A stretch of 57,450 nucleotides of DNA from Oscillospiraceae bacterium (GCA_017445875.1 JAFSRZ010000022.1:1-57450), one strand, 5' to 3'; shown: positions 8,679 to 17,106, counted from the stretch's first letter. A program made the numbers and translations. Notes: generated by a model not told the origin, from the sequence alone.

Positions 8679-9722
8679 ATGAGTATTGATTTCGGGAACG
8701 ACATTTACGAAGAGCCGCTTGTAGCCAAGACATTTCTACAGGAGGACGCGCAGGAAGGCACACTCCGCCCGAAAATGTTACGGGAGTACATCGGGCAGGA
8801 GAAGGCCAAGGAACAGTTGCAGATTTTCATAGAGGCCGCCAAGAAGCGCGGGGAATCACTCGACCATACCCTGTTGCACGGGCCGCCCGGACTGGGTAAA
8901 ACGACACTCGCGGGAATTATCGCGCAGGAAATGGGCGTCAACATTCGGATTACGTCCGGCCCCGCCATCGAGAAGCCCGGCGACCTTGCCGCGCTTCTGA
9001 CAAATCTGAACGAAGGCGACATTCTGTTTGTCGACGAAATCCACCGTCTTGACAGGAGCGTCGAGGAAATTCTGTACCCCGCTATGGAGGACTACGCGTT
9101 GGACATCATCGTCGGGCGCGGGCCAAGCGCGAACTCTATTCGGCTGGACTTGCCCCACTTTACGCTGATTGGTGCCACAACCCGCGCCGGACAACTGTCC
9201 GCGCCGCTGCGTGACCGGTTCGGCGTGACACTGCGTCTGGAACTCTATTCGCCGGAGGAGTTGTCGCGCATTGTGACCCGGAGCGCGAAAATTTTACGCG
9301 TCGAGATAGAGCCCGACGGCGCGTTTGAGATTGCGCGGCGCAGTCGCGGGACACCGCGTATCGCCAACAGGATGTTGCGGCGCGTCCGGGACTACGCCCA
9401 AGTCCGCGCCGACGGCGTGATTACGCGTGCCGTCGCCGATATGGCGCTTTGCGCGCTGGAGATTGACTATTTGGGGCTTGACCCGGTAGACCGCCGCATG
9501 TTAGGGGCGATTATTGACCATTACAAGGGCGGCCCCGTCGGACTGGAAACACTCGCCGCCACAATTGCCGAGGAAGCCGTCACACTGGAAGATGTGTACG
9601 AACCGTATTTAATGCAGTTAGGCTTTCTGACGCGTACCCCCCGCGGACGCTGTGTCACGGAAGCCGCCTACCGGCATTTGGGAAAGCCGCTTCCCGAAAA
9701 TTCCATAAACGACGCGAAATAG
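8679..9722 (+). CDS. ruvB: Holliday junction helicase RuvB
   Basis: 347-residue AAA+ motor of branch migration. It has Walker [12 protein letters not shown] (about residue 68), Walker B DEIHR, sensor GATTRAG and a C-terminal winged helix, with the family-typical [19 protein letters not shown] near the N-terminus. It ends the ruvCAB operon, 29 bases before a bidirectional terminator. Confidence 0.97.
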   Translation: MSIDFGNDIYEEPLVAKTFLQEDAQEGTLRPKMLREYIGQEKAKEQLQIFIEAAKKRGESLDHTLLHGPPGLGKTTLAGIIAQEMGVNIRITSGPAIEKPGDLAALLTNLNEGDILFVDEIHRLDRSVEEILYPAMEDYALDIIVGRGPSANSIRLDLPHFTLIGATTRAGQLSAPLRDRFGVTLRLELYSPEELSRIVTRSAKILRVEIEPDGAFEIARRSRGTPRIANRMLRRVRDYAQVRADGVITRAVADMALCALEIDYLGLDPVDRRMLGAIIDHYKGGPVGLETLAATIAEEAVTLEDVYEPYLMQLGFLTRTPRGRCVTEAAYRHLGKPLPENSINDAK

Positions 9723-9750
9723 TCCGCGACGTTGACAATATGTGGAAATC

Positions 9751-9784
9751 ACAAAAGCCGCCTCAACTCATGAGGCGGCTTTTT
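9751..9784 (+). terminator. Bidirectional terminator between ruvB and the lipoprotein gene
   Basis: Perfect 10-bp stem AGCCGCCTCA (9756-9765) / TGAGGCGGCT (9771-9780) with a 5-base loop. Five Ts follow on the + strand and an A-run precedes it, which serves the minus strand. It stops ruvB from the left and, after the repeat array, the lipoprotein transcript from the right. Confidence 0.85.
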
Positions 9785-10025
9785 ATCAGGTTTTGCGCAA
9801 GGTGTCGATTTATCAGGCTTTGCGCAAGGTGTCGATTTATCAGGCTTTGCGCAAGGTGTCGATTTATCAGGCTTTGCGCAGGGTGTCGATTTATCAGGCT
9901 TTGCGCAAGGTGTCGATTTATCAGGCTTTGCGCAAGGTGTCGATTTATCAGGCTTTGCGCAAGGTGTCGATTTATCAGGCTTTGCGCAGGGTGTCGATTT
10001 ATCAGGCTTTGCGCAGAGTGTTGAT
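9783..10025 (-). repeat. Nine 27-bp tandem repeats, amplified 3' end of the lipoprotein gene
   Basis: Nine head-to-tail 27-bp units. The unit at 9999-10025 is the real end of the lipoprotein CDS (minus strand, ...NTLRKA-stop); the eight units at 9783-9998 lie between its stop codon and its terminator. The period is a multiple of three, and each extra unit reads stop-I-D-T-L-R-K-A-stop in the native frame, so none lengthens the protein. Units differ by only one or two bases (cAAggtg/cAGggtg), which indicates recent expansion. Confidence 0.95.
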
Positions 10026-10586
10026 AATGTCGGCGGCGATTTCTTCGGCGTTGTCGCCGTCCAGCCAGAAAGCAATCTCGACATACTCGCCCTCGCCCTC
10101 AAAGGCATAGGTAATGACGTTATACGAAACGCCGTCGCTCTCCTCGACGGAGCGGTAATAGCCGACCGGAATGTCATTGACAGTCGCGTCCGTGACAATC
10201 TCCGTGGCGTTGTACTCTCCCGCCTCCTGCGTGACGAAATCCGCCAGCGTGTCGGGATAGCCTTCTTTCGAGAACTGGTAGACATCGAAATCCAGCAACA
10301 TATCATCACTCAGATAATACGCTACCTCGTCGTCGGCAATATCTTCTTCCGTCAATTCGCCTTCCTTGAAGCTATCGGGAACGGTGATGACAAACGGAGA
10401 AGTACCAAGACGCAGTTCCATGGTCTGCGTGACTTCCGCCGCGTCCTCGTTGACTGTCCCGGCGTCGGCGTTCTCCGGCGTTGTCCCGGCGTTGCCGGTA
10501 TCCTTAGAGCCGCCGCAGGCGGTCAGGGCGAACACCAGCGCCAGCGCCAGAAACAACGCGTACCACTTTTTAATATTATGAATCAT
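10002..10586 (-). CDS. Putative lipoprotein of unknown function
   Basis: 194 residues. A type II signal peptide (YALFLALALVFALTAC, lipobox LTAC, Cys about residue 24) leads to a linker rich in Gly/Asn/Thr/Asp and Glu, and a globular domain of about 140 residues rich in Asp/Glu and Tyr. The domain contains VTVPDSFKEGEL-like text (seen as VITVPDSFKEGEL) and resembles small clostridial lipoproteins with a PsbP/DUF-like beta fold; I cannot name it. The ATG at 10586 is chosen because GGAGG sits 8 bases upstream and the signal peptide begins there. Surface-anchored. Confidence 0.8.
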   Translation of the reverse strand: MIHNIKKWYALFLALALVFALTACGGSKDTGNAGTTPENADAGTVNEDAAEVTQTMELRLGTSPFVITVPDSFKEGELTEEDIADDEVAYYLSDDMLLDFDVYQFSKEGYPDTLADFVTQEAGEYNATEIVTDATVNDIPVGYYRSVEESDGVSYNVITYAFEGEGEYVEIAFWLDGDNAEEIAADIINTLRKA

Positions 10587-10666
10587 CTTCTCATCCTCCA
10601 TAGTCCTGTTTTGCCGCTTTATCCGACCGGATAGAGTGTGCAATGTATTTGTGAGGCAACGAAATA

Positions 10667-10695
10667 AAGTTACCAAAAAATTTGGAATTTGTCAA
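10667..10695 (-). promoter_or_regulatory. Promoter for the lipoprotein gene
   Basis: On the minus strand: -35 TTGACA (10690-10695), 17-bp spacer, -10 TAACTT (10667-10672). The leader before the start codon is about 75 bases. Confidence 0.55.
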
Positions 10696-10833
10696 GCATA
10701 ATATCGCCGGTGATTGGGCTTTGATTCCTGTGTGTGCGGACTGTACGCCCGGCGGAGGGCGGAGAATGCAAAGAACTGTCACCGACTATGTATTATGACA
10801 CCAATTTTCACTGAGCGCAAGCCTTCTTTGCTG

Positions 10834-10898
10834 TTCCGCCGCACAGGTCGAAAATTTTGACAGCAGCACTTGCGTTTCGGCGTCCGCTGTGCTACACT
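10834..10898 (+). promoter_or_regulatory. Promoter with upstream CCGCACAGG motif
   Basis: -35 TTGCGT (10870-10875), 17-bp spacer, -10 TACACT (10893-10898). Upstream, 10834-10858 carries a third copy of the CCGCACAGGTCGAAAA motif found twice before thiI. Together with the opposing lipoprotein promoter it explains the 336-base gap between the divergent genes; nothing else was seen there. Confidence 0.6.
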
Positions 10899-10922
10899 GT
10901 CCGTGAGAAAGAAGGGGTGTGC

Positions 10923-11174
10923 ATGAAATCCAACAGAGATAAAAAGAAGCTGGGCGCGTGGCTTTCGGCGCTGGTCATGGCGGTACTTATGGGCGGATAC
11001 GCGCTGTTTGTACTGTTCATTCTGACGCTGGAGCCGGAAGCGTTTTTTGTATGCTTTCCGATGTTGCTGGGGGCGCTACTCCCGCTGGCGGGCGTTGTGG
11101 GCGTACTGGCGGCACTGCGTCAGCGACTGACGGAAATCGACGGCGGCGAGGAGGACGACGCCGCCAAATATTAA
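10923..11174 (+). CDS. Small two-TM membrane protein
   Basis: 83 residues. A charged N-terminus (MKSNRDKKK) precedes two hydrophobic helices (about 12-34 and 40-60) and an acidic C-terminal tail (GGEEDDAAKY). The ATG at 10923 follows GAAGGGGTGT. It is first in a run of three small + strand genes (DUF2442 and YbjQ follow). Function unknown. Confidence 0.7.
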   Translation: MKSNRDKKKLGAWLSALVMAVLMGGYALFVLFILTLEPEAFFVCFPMLLGALLPLAGVVGVLAALRQRLTEIDGGEEDDAAKY

Positions 11175-11199
11175 CCCGCAACGGAGAAAGGAACTGTCT

Positions 11200-11487
11200 A
11201 TGATAATACCGAGAATCCGCAAGTTGGAACCGCTGTCGGATTACCGCCTTTTTGCGGAGTTCGACGACGGGAAACAGGTTATCTACGATGTGTCGGAGGA
11301 TATTCGGAAAATTCCGTCCTACGGTCTCTTGGAGGATGTGCCGGGACTGTTCCGGCAGGTGCAGTTAGACCAGAGCCGAACCTGTGTCTACTGGAATGAG
11401 GATATCGACCTCCCCAGTGACGCCATTTACGAATACGGAATCACAGTCGACAAAGGAGATGTCAATTATGCTGTTACTGAACATTGA
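11200..11487 (+). CDS. DUF2442 domain protein
   Basis: 95 residues matching the DUF2442 pattern: a KLEPLSDYRLFAEFDDGK start, YDVSEDI, LFRQVQLD and W-NEDIDLPSDAIYEYGI. The family is small, cytoplasmic and of unknown function, often next to toxin-antitoxin DUF4160 genes. No DUF4160 partner is visible here. It has a GGAGAAAGGA ribosome site and its end overlaps the YbjQ-like gene by 20 bases. Confidence 0.8.
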   Translation: MIIPRIRKLEPLSDYRLFAEFDDGKQVIYDVSEDIRKIPSYGLLEDVPGLFRQVQLDQSRTCVYWNEDIDLPSDAIYEYGITVDKGDVNYAVTEH

Positions 11488-11782
11488 CTATGTACCCGGA
11501 CGGGAAATCGCGGAAGCGCTGGGCATTGTGAAGGGAACCACCGTGCAGAGCAAGAACTTCGGACGGGATTTCATGGCGGGCATGAAAACGCTTGTCGGCG
11601 GGGAAATCGTCGGCTACACGGAGATGTTGACGGAAGCGCGTCAAATCGCAATGAAACGCATGGTCGACGAGGCGAAAGCCCTCAACGCGGACGCCGTAAT
11701 CAATATCCGGTTCAGTTCGTCGAGTATCATGCAGGGCGCGGCGGAAGTCGTGGCCTACGGCACGGCGGTCAGACTGGCGTAA
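11468..11782 (+). CDS. YbjQ/UPF0145 family protein
   Basis: 104-residue YbjQ-type protein (heavy-metal-binding-domain family, pentameric in solved members). It shows VPGREIAEALGIVKGTTV, a conserved central VGGEIVGYTEML and the C-terminal ALNADAVINIRF with AYGTAV. The ATG at 11468 has AAAGGAG 10 bases upstream, so translation starts inside the DUF2442 gene. Function in the family is not firmly known. Confidence 0.88.
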   Translation: MLLLNIDYVPGREIAEALGIVKGTTVQSKNFGRDFMAGMKTLVGGEIVGYTEMLTEARQIAMKRMVDEAKALNADAVINIRFSSSSIMQGAAEVVAYGTAVRLA

Positions 11783-11791
11783 TGAAGAAAG

Positions 11792-11823
11792 ACGCTCCGG
11801 CGGGAAATCCCGTCGGGGCGTTT
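11792..11823 (+). terminator. Terminator between converging ybjQ-like and rfbA
   Basis: A 13-bp stem (11792-11804 with 11809-11821, two wobble pairs), AAAT loop and TTT tail. It can serve both strands between converging genes. Confidence 0.75.
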
Positions 11824-11842
11824 GATTTCAATGGATAGGGCG

Positions 11843-12700
11843 TTACAGACATTGTAAATATTTCCCGTACAGGGTTTTGCCTAATTCGCGTCCCATGGCG
11901 TGAACCTGTTCGCGGGAAATCCAGCCCTCCGCGAGAGCGAGTTCTTCCAGACAGCCGATATAGCGTCCGCTGTGTTCCTGTAACTGCTTGATAGTCTGCG
12001 CGGCGTCAAGCAGACTGTCCGCGGTACCGGCGTCCAGCCACGTGAAACCCTTTTCCAGCGGGATAACCTGTAACTGTCCGCGGCGGAGATATTCCAAATT
12101 GACATCCGTGATTTCGAGTTCCCCACGCGCCGACGGTTTCAGGTGGTGGGCGATTTCCATGGCCTGCTGGTCGTAGAAGTACAGGCCGGGAATGATATAG
12201 TTGCTCTTGGGGTGCTTGGGCTTTTCCTCAATGGAAATGGCCTTGCCGGTCTCGTCGAACTCCACCACGCCGAACGGCGACGGATTCTCTACCCAGTAGC
12301 CGAACACAGTCGCGCCGGTGTTGTTCTGCGCGGCTTTTTTGAGGGTACGTTCCAGCGTCAGGGCGTGGAAAATGTTGTCACCCAGCACAAGACATACTTG
12401 GTCGCCGCGTGCGAAACTCTCCGCAATCAGAAGCGCGTCGGCGATTCCACGCGCCACGGGCTGGACGGCGTAATAGATGTTCAGTCCGAATTGCTGACCG
12501 TTGCCCAACAGCGCCGAAAACGCGGCCTCCTCTCCGGGCGGGACAATCACAAGAATGTCGGAAATCCCCGACTGCATGAGAATGGCGAGCGGATAATAAA
12601 TCAGGGGTTTGTCGTAGACGGGGAGTAACGGCTTGCAGACCGGTTTCGTCATGGGGTAGAGGCGGGTACCCTTTCCGGCCGCGAGTACAATTCCTTTCAT
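11843..12700 (-). CDS. rfbA: Glucose-1-phosphate thymidylyltransferase
   Basis: 285-residue nucleotidyltransferase making dTDP-glucose, the first step of dTDP-rhamnose and related cell-surface sugars. It begins MKGIVLAAGKGTRLYPMT (signature loop) and contains LGDNIF, EEKPKHPKSNYIIPGLYFYD and WLDAGTADSLLDA. It lies last in a five-gene minus-strand cluster (LbH protein, glmM, VanZ-like, export-like protein), but rfbB/C/D are absent from the window. Confidence 0.95.
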   Translation of the reverse strand: MKGIVLAAGKGTRLYPMTKPVCKPLLPVYDKPLIYYPLAILMQSGISDILVIVPPGEEAAFSALLGNGQQFGLNIYYAVQPVARGIADALLIAESFARGDQVCLVLGDNIFHALTLERTLKKAAQNNTGATVFGYWVENPSPFGVVEFDETGKAISIEEKPKHPKSNYIIPGLYFYDQQAMEIAHHLKPSARGELEITDVNLEYLRRGQLQVIPLEKGFTWLDAGTADSLLDAAQTIKQLQEHSGRYIGCLEELALAEGWISREQVHAMGRELGKTLYGKYLQCL

Positions 12701-12738
12701 GGTATACGGTTCCCTTCTGTTGTGGATGATTTGACAGC

Positions 12739-13227
12739 TTATCCAAAAATCGAGGCTACGGAGCTTGTCAGAAACGTGACAATAAACCCGGCGACAATCA
12801 GGCCGGAGAATATGGAGAAGAACGCGTTTTTCAGACGCATATTGAGAAACGCGGCGACAAGTGCGCCTGTCCAGCCTCCCGTACCGGGCAACGGAACCGC
12901 CACGAACAGGAACAGCCCAAAGTAACGGTACTTTAACACAGTCCGGCTTTTGAGATGTGCCTTCCGTTCGAGGCGGTCAATGAAACTGCCCAGACGCGGG
13001 AACGTGGCGCGCAACCATTTGAAAATCCGGCGGATATAGACAATAATCAGCGGAACGGGAAGCATATTTCCGAGAACGCACACGACCCACGCTTCAACGG
13101 GGTGCAGGCCAAGCCCCACGGCAAACGGGATTCCGCCCCGCAGTTCCAGTACGGGAATCATGGAGACCAGCGCCGCCGCGATTAACTTTCCAAATTCTGT
13201 ACTTTCCAAAGACGGTAGATACTCCAA
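12739..13227 (-). CDS. Small multi-drug export-like membrane protein (COG2426)
   Basis: 162 residues with about four membrane helices, matching the Sm_multidrug_ex family: VSMIPVLELRGGIPFAVGLG, PVPLIIVYIRRIFKWL and FLFVAVPLPGTGGWTGALVA. The family name is historical and its substrate is unproven. The start is the TTG at 13227, which has GAGGTG 8 bases upstream; an ATG further upstream lacks a ribosome site and family similarity. Confidence 0.82.
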   Translation of the reverse strand: MEYLPSLESTEFGKLIAAALVSMIPVLELRGGIPFAVGLGLHPVEAWVVCVLGNMLPVPLIIVYIRRIFKWLRATFPRLGSFIDRLERKAHLKSRTVLKYRYFGLFLFVAVPLPGTGGWTGALVAAFLNMRLKNAFFSIFSGLIVAGFIVTFLTSSVASIFG

Positions 13228-13265
13228 GATGATTTCACCTCTTGACTGGTTCTTTTGTACAGGGT

Positions 13266-13736
13266 TCAAGCCGACGTGGAACGCGTCCGCGTCAGCAGAA
13301 GAAAGAGCAGGGATATCAGCGCACAGCCGACGGCGACGCCGCACGTATCCAGCGCCACGTCAAACACACTGGGAGCGCGTCCCGCCGAAAAGTGTTGGTG
13401 GAACTCGTCCAGCGACGCGAAAAACGCGCCGCTTACAATAACTCCCGGCACGGCGGGAAATCGCCGTTGATACGTGGACAGCCCGCGCAACCCACAGCCG
13501 AGAATAAAGTAGAGCGTAAAATGTGCCAACTTGCGGATGACGACATGCAGAAAGTCGGCGTCCAGCGCGGAGAGCGACCGGAAAACAGATACAAGCCAGT
13601 TTACAATTATCAGGCTGAGAGCGCCGGATGTTTCGGCGTCCTGCGACGAAAAGCCGAACGTCAGCAGAAGCGGCAACGCCGTCAGCGTGACCCACAGTCC
13701 CAGCGGCGGGACATTGCGTATCGGGGAATTTTTCAA
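13266..13736 (-). CDS. VanZ-like membrane protein
   Basis: 156 residues with four predicted membrane helices and VanZ hallmarks: FSSQDAETS, RKLAHFTLYFILG and SLDEFHQHFSAGRAPSVFDVALDTCG (the conserved H-F and D-x-x-D-T-x-G). VanZ-type proteins lower teicoplanin or lipoglycopeptide binding in some bacteria, but most, like this one, have no tested role. The start is TTG with GAGGTG upstream. It is co-oriented 29 bases after glmM. Confidence 0.85.
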   Translation of the reverse strand: MKNSPIRNVPPLGLWVTLTALPLLLTFGFSSQDAETSGALSLIIVNWLVSVFRSLSALDADFLHVVIRKLAHFTLYFILGCGLRGLSTYQRRFPAVPGVIVSGAFFASLDEFHQHFSAGRAPSVFDVALDTCGVAVGCALISLLFLLLTRTRSTSA

Positions 13737-13764
13737 AGAAACACCTCAACAGTCGCCGGGCGCG

Positions 13765-15159
13765 TTATTCGGACTCGACCGCGTAACCCCGGCTTTTAAT
13801 CACCTTCACCACGTCGTTGACGTACTGCCAGCACAACGCGCCGGTTTTGGCCTCGACCATGACGCGGACAAGCGGTTCCGTGCCGGATTCCCGGACTAAA
13901 ATCCGTCCGCTGTCGCCTAACGCGGCTTCCACCTCCCGTACGCTTGCCAACACTTCCTCGTCCGCCATTGCGGCGGCCTTGTCGTGTACCTCCACATTTA
14001 CAAGCAGTTGCGGGTAAATGGTCAGGCCTTCGCTGAGTTTGCTCATGGGGCAGTTTTTCGCGCAAAGAACCTCCATCATCTTCAGGGACGTTAAAATACC
14101 GTCGCCGGTGTTGGCGTACTTGGTAAAGATGATGTGTCCGGACTGTTCCCCGCCCAAGCGGCAGTTATGCTTGACCATGTACTCATACACGTACTTGTCA
14201 CCAACGGCAGTCTTTGCGTAGCCGATTCCGGCGGCGTCGAGTGCCTTGTACAGTCCGAAATTGCTCATGACCGTCGTGACAATCGTATTGACAAGCAGTT
14301 TCCCGCGCTCCTTCATGTACTTGCCGTAAATGTACATGATATGGTCTCCGGTGACAATCTGTCCCTTCTCGTCGACGCACAGACAACGGTCGGCGTCGCC
14401 GTCGTAGGCAAAGCCAACGTCGCACTGATGTTCCACGACAAATCTTTGCAGGCCTTCCAAGTGCGTGGAACCGGCGTTTTCGTTGATGTTCAGTCCGTTC
14501 GGCTCCGCGTTGATAAGCAGTGTTTTCGCGCCGAGCGCTTCAAAAACGGCTTTCGCTTCCTCCCACGCCGCGCCGTTGGCACAGTCAAGAGCTACCGTTT
14601 TCCCCTTGAACGAGTACATACCCAGCGAGATAAGATAGCCCATGTAGCGGTTACGCCCACTGGTATAGTCGACGGTACGCCCGATTTTATCCCGCAGGGC
14701 GAACGGAATTTCAACCCAAGTCCGCCCGAACGCCTCAACCGCGCCATCCAGATAGGCTTCCACGAGGGAAATTGTGTCCTCATCCATTTTTTCGCCGTGA
14801 CCGTTGAGCAGTTTGATTCCGTTGTCCTGATAGGGATTATGGGACGCCGAAATCATAATGCCGCAGTCAAAGGAGTCCACGCGGCAGATGTACGACACGG
14901 AAGGCGTCGTCGTGACATGGAGTAAGTACGCGTCCGCGCCGGAGGCAATCAGTCCCGCCACAAGCGAAAACTCAAACATGTACGATGAACGCCGGGTATC
15001 TTTGCCGATGACAATCCGCACGTTGTCGGGTTGCCCGTCACGGCGTTTCTGTTCGCCGAAGTACCAGCCCAGAAAGCGCCCGATTCTGTAGGCGTGGTCG
15101 GCGGTCAAGTTTTTATTGGCCTCCCCCCGAAAGCCGTCTGTCCCGAAGTATTTGCCCAT
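13765..15159 (-). CDS. glmM: Phosphoglucosamine mutase
   Basis: 464-residue alpha-D-phosphohexomutase converting glucosamine-6-phosphate to glucosamine-1-phosphate for UDP-GlcNAc and peptidoglycan. It begins MGKYFGTDGFRGEANKNLT. The phosphoserine loop is ISASHNPYQDNGIK, the metal loop is YDGDADRCLCVD, the sugar-binding motif is GGEQSGHIIF, and the C-terminal phosphate loop is RESGTEPLVRVMVE. The ATG at 15159 follows AGGAGG. Its start lies directly after the stop of the LbH protein gene, which may act on the same sugar pathway. Confidence 0.95.
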   Translation of the reverse strand: MGKYFGTDGFRGEANKNLTADHAYRIGRFLGWYFGEQKRRDGQPDNVRIVIGKDTRRSSYMFEFSLVAGLIASGADAYLLHVTTTPSVSYICRVDSFDCGIMISASHNPYQDNGIKLLNGHGEKMDEDTISLVEAYLDGAVEAFGRTWVEIPFALRDKIGRTVDYTSGRNRYMGYLISLGMYSFKGKTVALDCANGAAWEEAKAVFEALGAKTLLINAEPNGLNINENAGSTHLEGLQRFVVEHQCDVGFAYDGDADRCLCVDEKGQIVTGDHIMYIYGKYMKERGKLLVNTIVTTVMSNFGLYKALDAAGIGYAKTAVGDKYVYEYMVKHNCRLGGEQSGHIIFTKYANTGDGILTSLKMMEVLCAKNCPMSKLSEGLTIYPQLLVNVEVHDKAAAMADEEVLASVREVEAALGDSGRILVRESGTEPLVRVMVEAKTGALCWQYVNDVVKVIKSRGYAVESE

Positions 15160-15160
15160 A

Positions 15161-15838
15161 TTAAGCCTCCTCTTTTTTCTGTCTCCGGACAATCACGCCG
15201 CCGGTTTTGACGATGCTGTCCGCCGGAATCACGCCCCGCACACAGTTGACCGGATACACGCTCACGCGGCGTCCCAGTACGCAACCCGGATTCAGCACGG
15301 CGTTACAGCCGACTTCCACGCCGTCGCCCAGAATCGCGCCGAACTTTTTCAGGCCGGTTTCGATAGGCGGTTCCGTTTTCACGGTGACAAGCGCCTTGTC
15401 GCTCTTGACGTTACTGGTAATGCTTCCCGCGCCCATGTGGGCGAGGTGTCCGAGAATGCTGTCGCCGACGTAATTATAGTGCGGCGTCTGCACACCGTCG
15501 AACAGAATCACGTTTTTGAGTTCCACGGAGTTCCCCACGACGCACCCTGCCCCGACTAACGCCGAGCCGCGTACAAACGCGCCGTGCCGGACTTCCGTTT
15601 CCGGCCCGATGATACACGGCCCGCACAGAAACGCCGTCGGGGCGACAACCGCCGTTTTGTGTACCCACACGGACGGAATCACCTGTTCGTAGTCCGCGCC
15701 CAGCGAGGCGGCCAGCGTCAGAATGAACGCGCCGATTTCGGGCAAGGCCTCCCACGGGAAGTCGAACTTTTCCAGCAGGGGAGCCGCCAGCGTATGGGAC
15801 AAGTCCAGCAACGCCGGAACTTTCAGAGAATCGCGCAT
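15161..15838 (-). CDS. Left-handed beta-helix nucleotidyl/acyltransferase-like protein
   Basis: 225 residues. A short helical N-terminus is followed by hexapeptide repeats forming a left-handed beta helix (for example FLCGPCIIGPETEVRHGAFV and GCNAVLNPGCVLGRRV). HYNYVGDSILGHLAHMGAGS resembles the acetyltransferase half of GlmU/LpxA-like enzymes. There is no nucleotidyltransferase domain. Being translated just ahead of glmM, it may acylate an amino-sugar phosphate or support UDP-GlcNAc synthesis; that is inference. Confidence 0.8.
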   Translation of the reverse strand: MRDSLKVPALLDLSHTLAAPLLEKFDFPWEALPEIGAFILTLAASLGADYEQVIPSVWVHKTAVVAPTAFLCGPCIIGPETEVRHGAFVRGSALVGAGCVVGNSVELKNVILFDGVQTPHYNYVGDSILGHLAHMGAGSITSNVKSDKALVTVKTEPPIETGLKKFGAILGDGVEVGCNAVLNPGCVLGRRVSVYPVNCVRGVIPADSIVKTGGVIVRRQKKEEA

Positions 15839-15945
15839 AACGGAAAATCAAACTCCTTTCGGCAAACGCGTAACAGCCGCCGCGTGACAGATTCCGCACA
15901 AGCGCAAAATCGCGGCGGACAGCGGATGAAAAGTCATACAGGGAT

Positions 15946-15974
15946 AGTATACAACGCCGAAAGCCGGATAGCAA
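15946..15974 (-). promoter_or_regulatory. Promoter for the LbH-glmM-vanZ-like-rfbA cluster
   Basis: Minus strand: -35 TTGCTA (15969-15974), 17-bp spacer, -10 TATACT (15946-15951). Confidence 0.65.
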
Positions 15975-16104
15975 GCGCAATTTTCACGGAATCCGCGCTT
16001 TTTCCGCCTCTCCGATTGACAGATTGTGTGATTTGCGGCTTTTTCCGTCAACTACAGGCGCGAATTTCGACAAAAAATGACTTTTTTACAATATTTGGCA
16101 CAAA

Positions 16105-16848
16105 TCAGCCGAGCGCCACGTCCAGCACCATCATCAGCAGAAATCCAAACAAATATCCGCAGGTTCCGGCGCGGCTTTGGGCTTGCGGCGTCAGTTCCTC
16201 CGCGACGACGTACAGCATAGCCCCCGCCGCGAAACTCAACAACCACGGCATAAGAAACTGTGCCAGTGACGCCGCGCCAACGGTCAGCAGTCCAAAGAGC
16301 GGTTCCACCGCCCCGGAGAGCGTCCCGCACAGGAACGCCCGCACACGTCCGCCGCGTTCCCGGCACATCGGCAACGATACCGCCGCGCCCTCCGGGAAGT
16401 TCTGGATACCGATTCCGAGTGCCAGTGCCGCCGCCCCCGCCGCCGAACCATTCCGCACCGACAGCGCACACGCCAGCCCCACCGCCATACCCTCCGGGAT
16501 ATTGTGCAGGGTGATAGCGGTCATTAAAAGCGTATTCTGACGCCGTATACTCACGCGGCAGATAATCACGGCGTCCAGCACAATCAGGAACACAGCGCCG
16601 GAAAGTATCCCCAGTGTCGGCGGAATCCATACCGGAAAGACCTGTTCGGCCTCCGTCTGCTCCATGGCGGGAATTAACAGGCTCCACACGGAAGCGGCGG
16701 TCATGACACCCGCCGCGAATCCGAGCATAAGTTTCTGTAAACGCGGGTGCTGTTCTCCGGGCAGAACGAACACCATCGCGGCACCAAGCGTGGTCATCAG
16801 GAAAGTGAATCCCGTTCCCAGCGCGGCGCGGCAGAACGTCAACGGCAT
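16105..16848 (-). CDS. ZIP family metal transporter
   Basis: 247-residue integral membrane protein with about eight helices. It carries the paired ZIP motifs LHNIPEGMAVGLACA and GIGIQNFPEGAAVS, whose His/Asn/Glu residues form the binuclear metal site, and a further GxxEPLFGLLTV motif. It probably imports Zn2+ or related divalent ions (ZupT/GufA branch). The ATG at 16848 is set by the AGGAGGGGG site; an upstream ATG at 16971 would add a poorly conserved, non-membrane leader. Confidence 0.9.
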   Translation of the reverse strand: MPLTFCRAALGTGFTFLMTTLGAAMVFVLPGEQHPRLQKLMLGFAAGVMTAASVWSLLIPAMEQTEAEQVFPVWIPPTLGILSGAVFLIVLDAVIICRVSIRRQNTLLMTAITLHNIPEGMAVGLACALSVRNGSAAGAAALALGIGIQNFPEGAAVSLPMCRERGGRVRAFLCGTLSGAVEPLFGLLTVGAASLAQFLMPWLLSFAAGAMLYVVAEELTPQAQSRAGTCGYLFGFLLMMVLDVALG

Positions 16849-16978
16849 TACGCCCCCTCCTGTTCCGTAGCGAATTGAAACCGAAGTCCCACAGGACAGT
16901 ATAAGCGCGGACGCCTCCGGCGGTGACAGAGACTGTCCGCGCAGTATGTGTAAAGTTGTCCGGGCAAACAAACATTCG

Positions 16979-17011
16979 CTCCCCCACCCGGCGCTGATGA
17001 GAGGGGGAGGG
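16979..17011 (-). repeat. Dispersed double-hairpin element, truncated copy
   Basis: On the minus strand it reads CCCTCCCCCTCT then CATCAGCGCCGGGTGGGGG, i.e. the 50778 copy with its central GGGGGAGGGTGGCGCG part missing. It lies in the 416-base gap between the ZIP gene and the ABC operon, which otherwise holds only the operator and promoter listed here. Confidence 0.65.
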
Positions 17012-17066
17012 CAAGCGGACAGTGTTCCGTACAGGGCGCGTCCACGGTTCGGTATATAAAGTTTAC

Positions 17067-17086
17067 TTTGTCAAAAAATTGACAAA
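17067..17086 (+). promoter_or_regulatory. Perfect inverted repeat, probable operator
   Basis: Arms TTTGTCAA and TTGACAAA are separated by AAAA (8-bp perfect arms). It lies 21 bases before the -35 box of the ABC-transporter promoter. A LacI/GntR-type site for a sugar-responsive regulator is plausible, but no regulator gene is adjacent. Confidence 0.5.
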
Positions 17087-17106
17087 TGTTATTTCGCCTC
17101 TCCTTC

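Noticed and set aside
9740..10110. Open frames reading RFIRLCARC or QALRKVSIY repeats across the 27-bp array
   Set aside because: They exist only because the 27-bp unit is a multiple of three; no ribosome site, no family, and they overlap the lipoprotein gene end and terminator.
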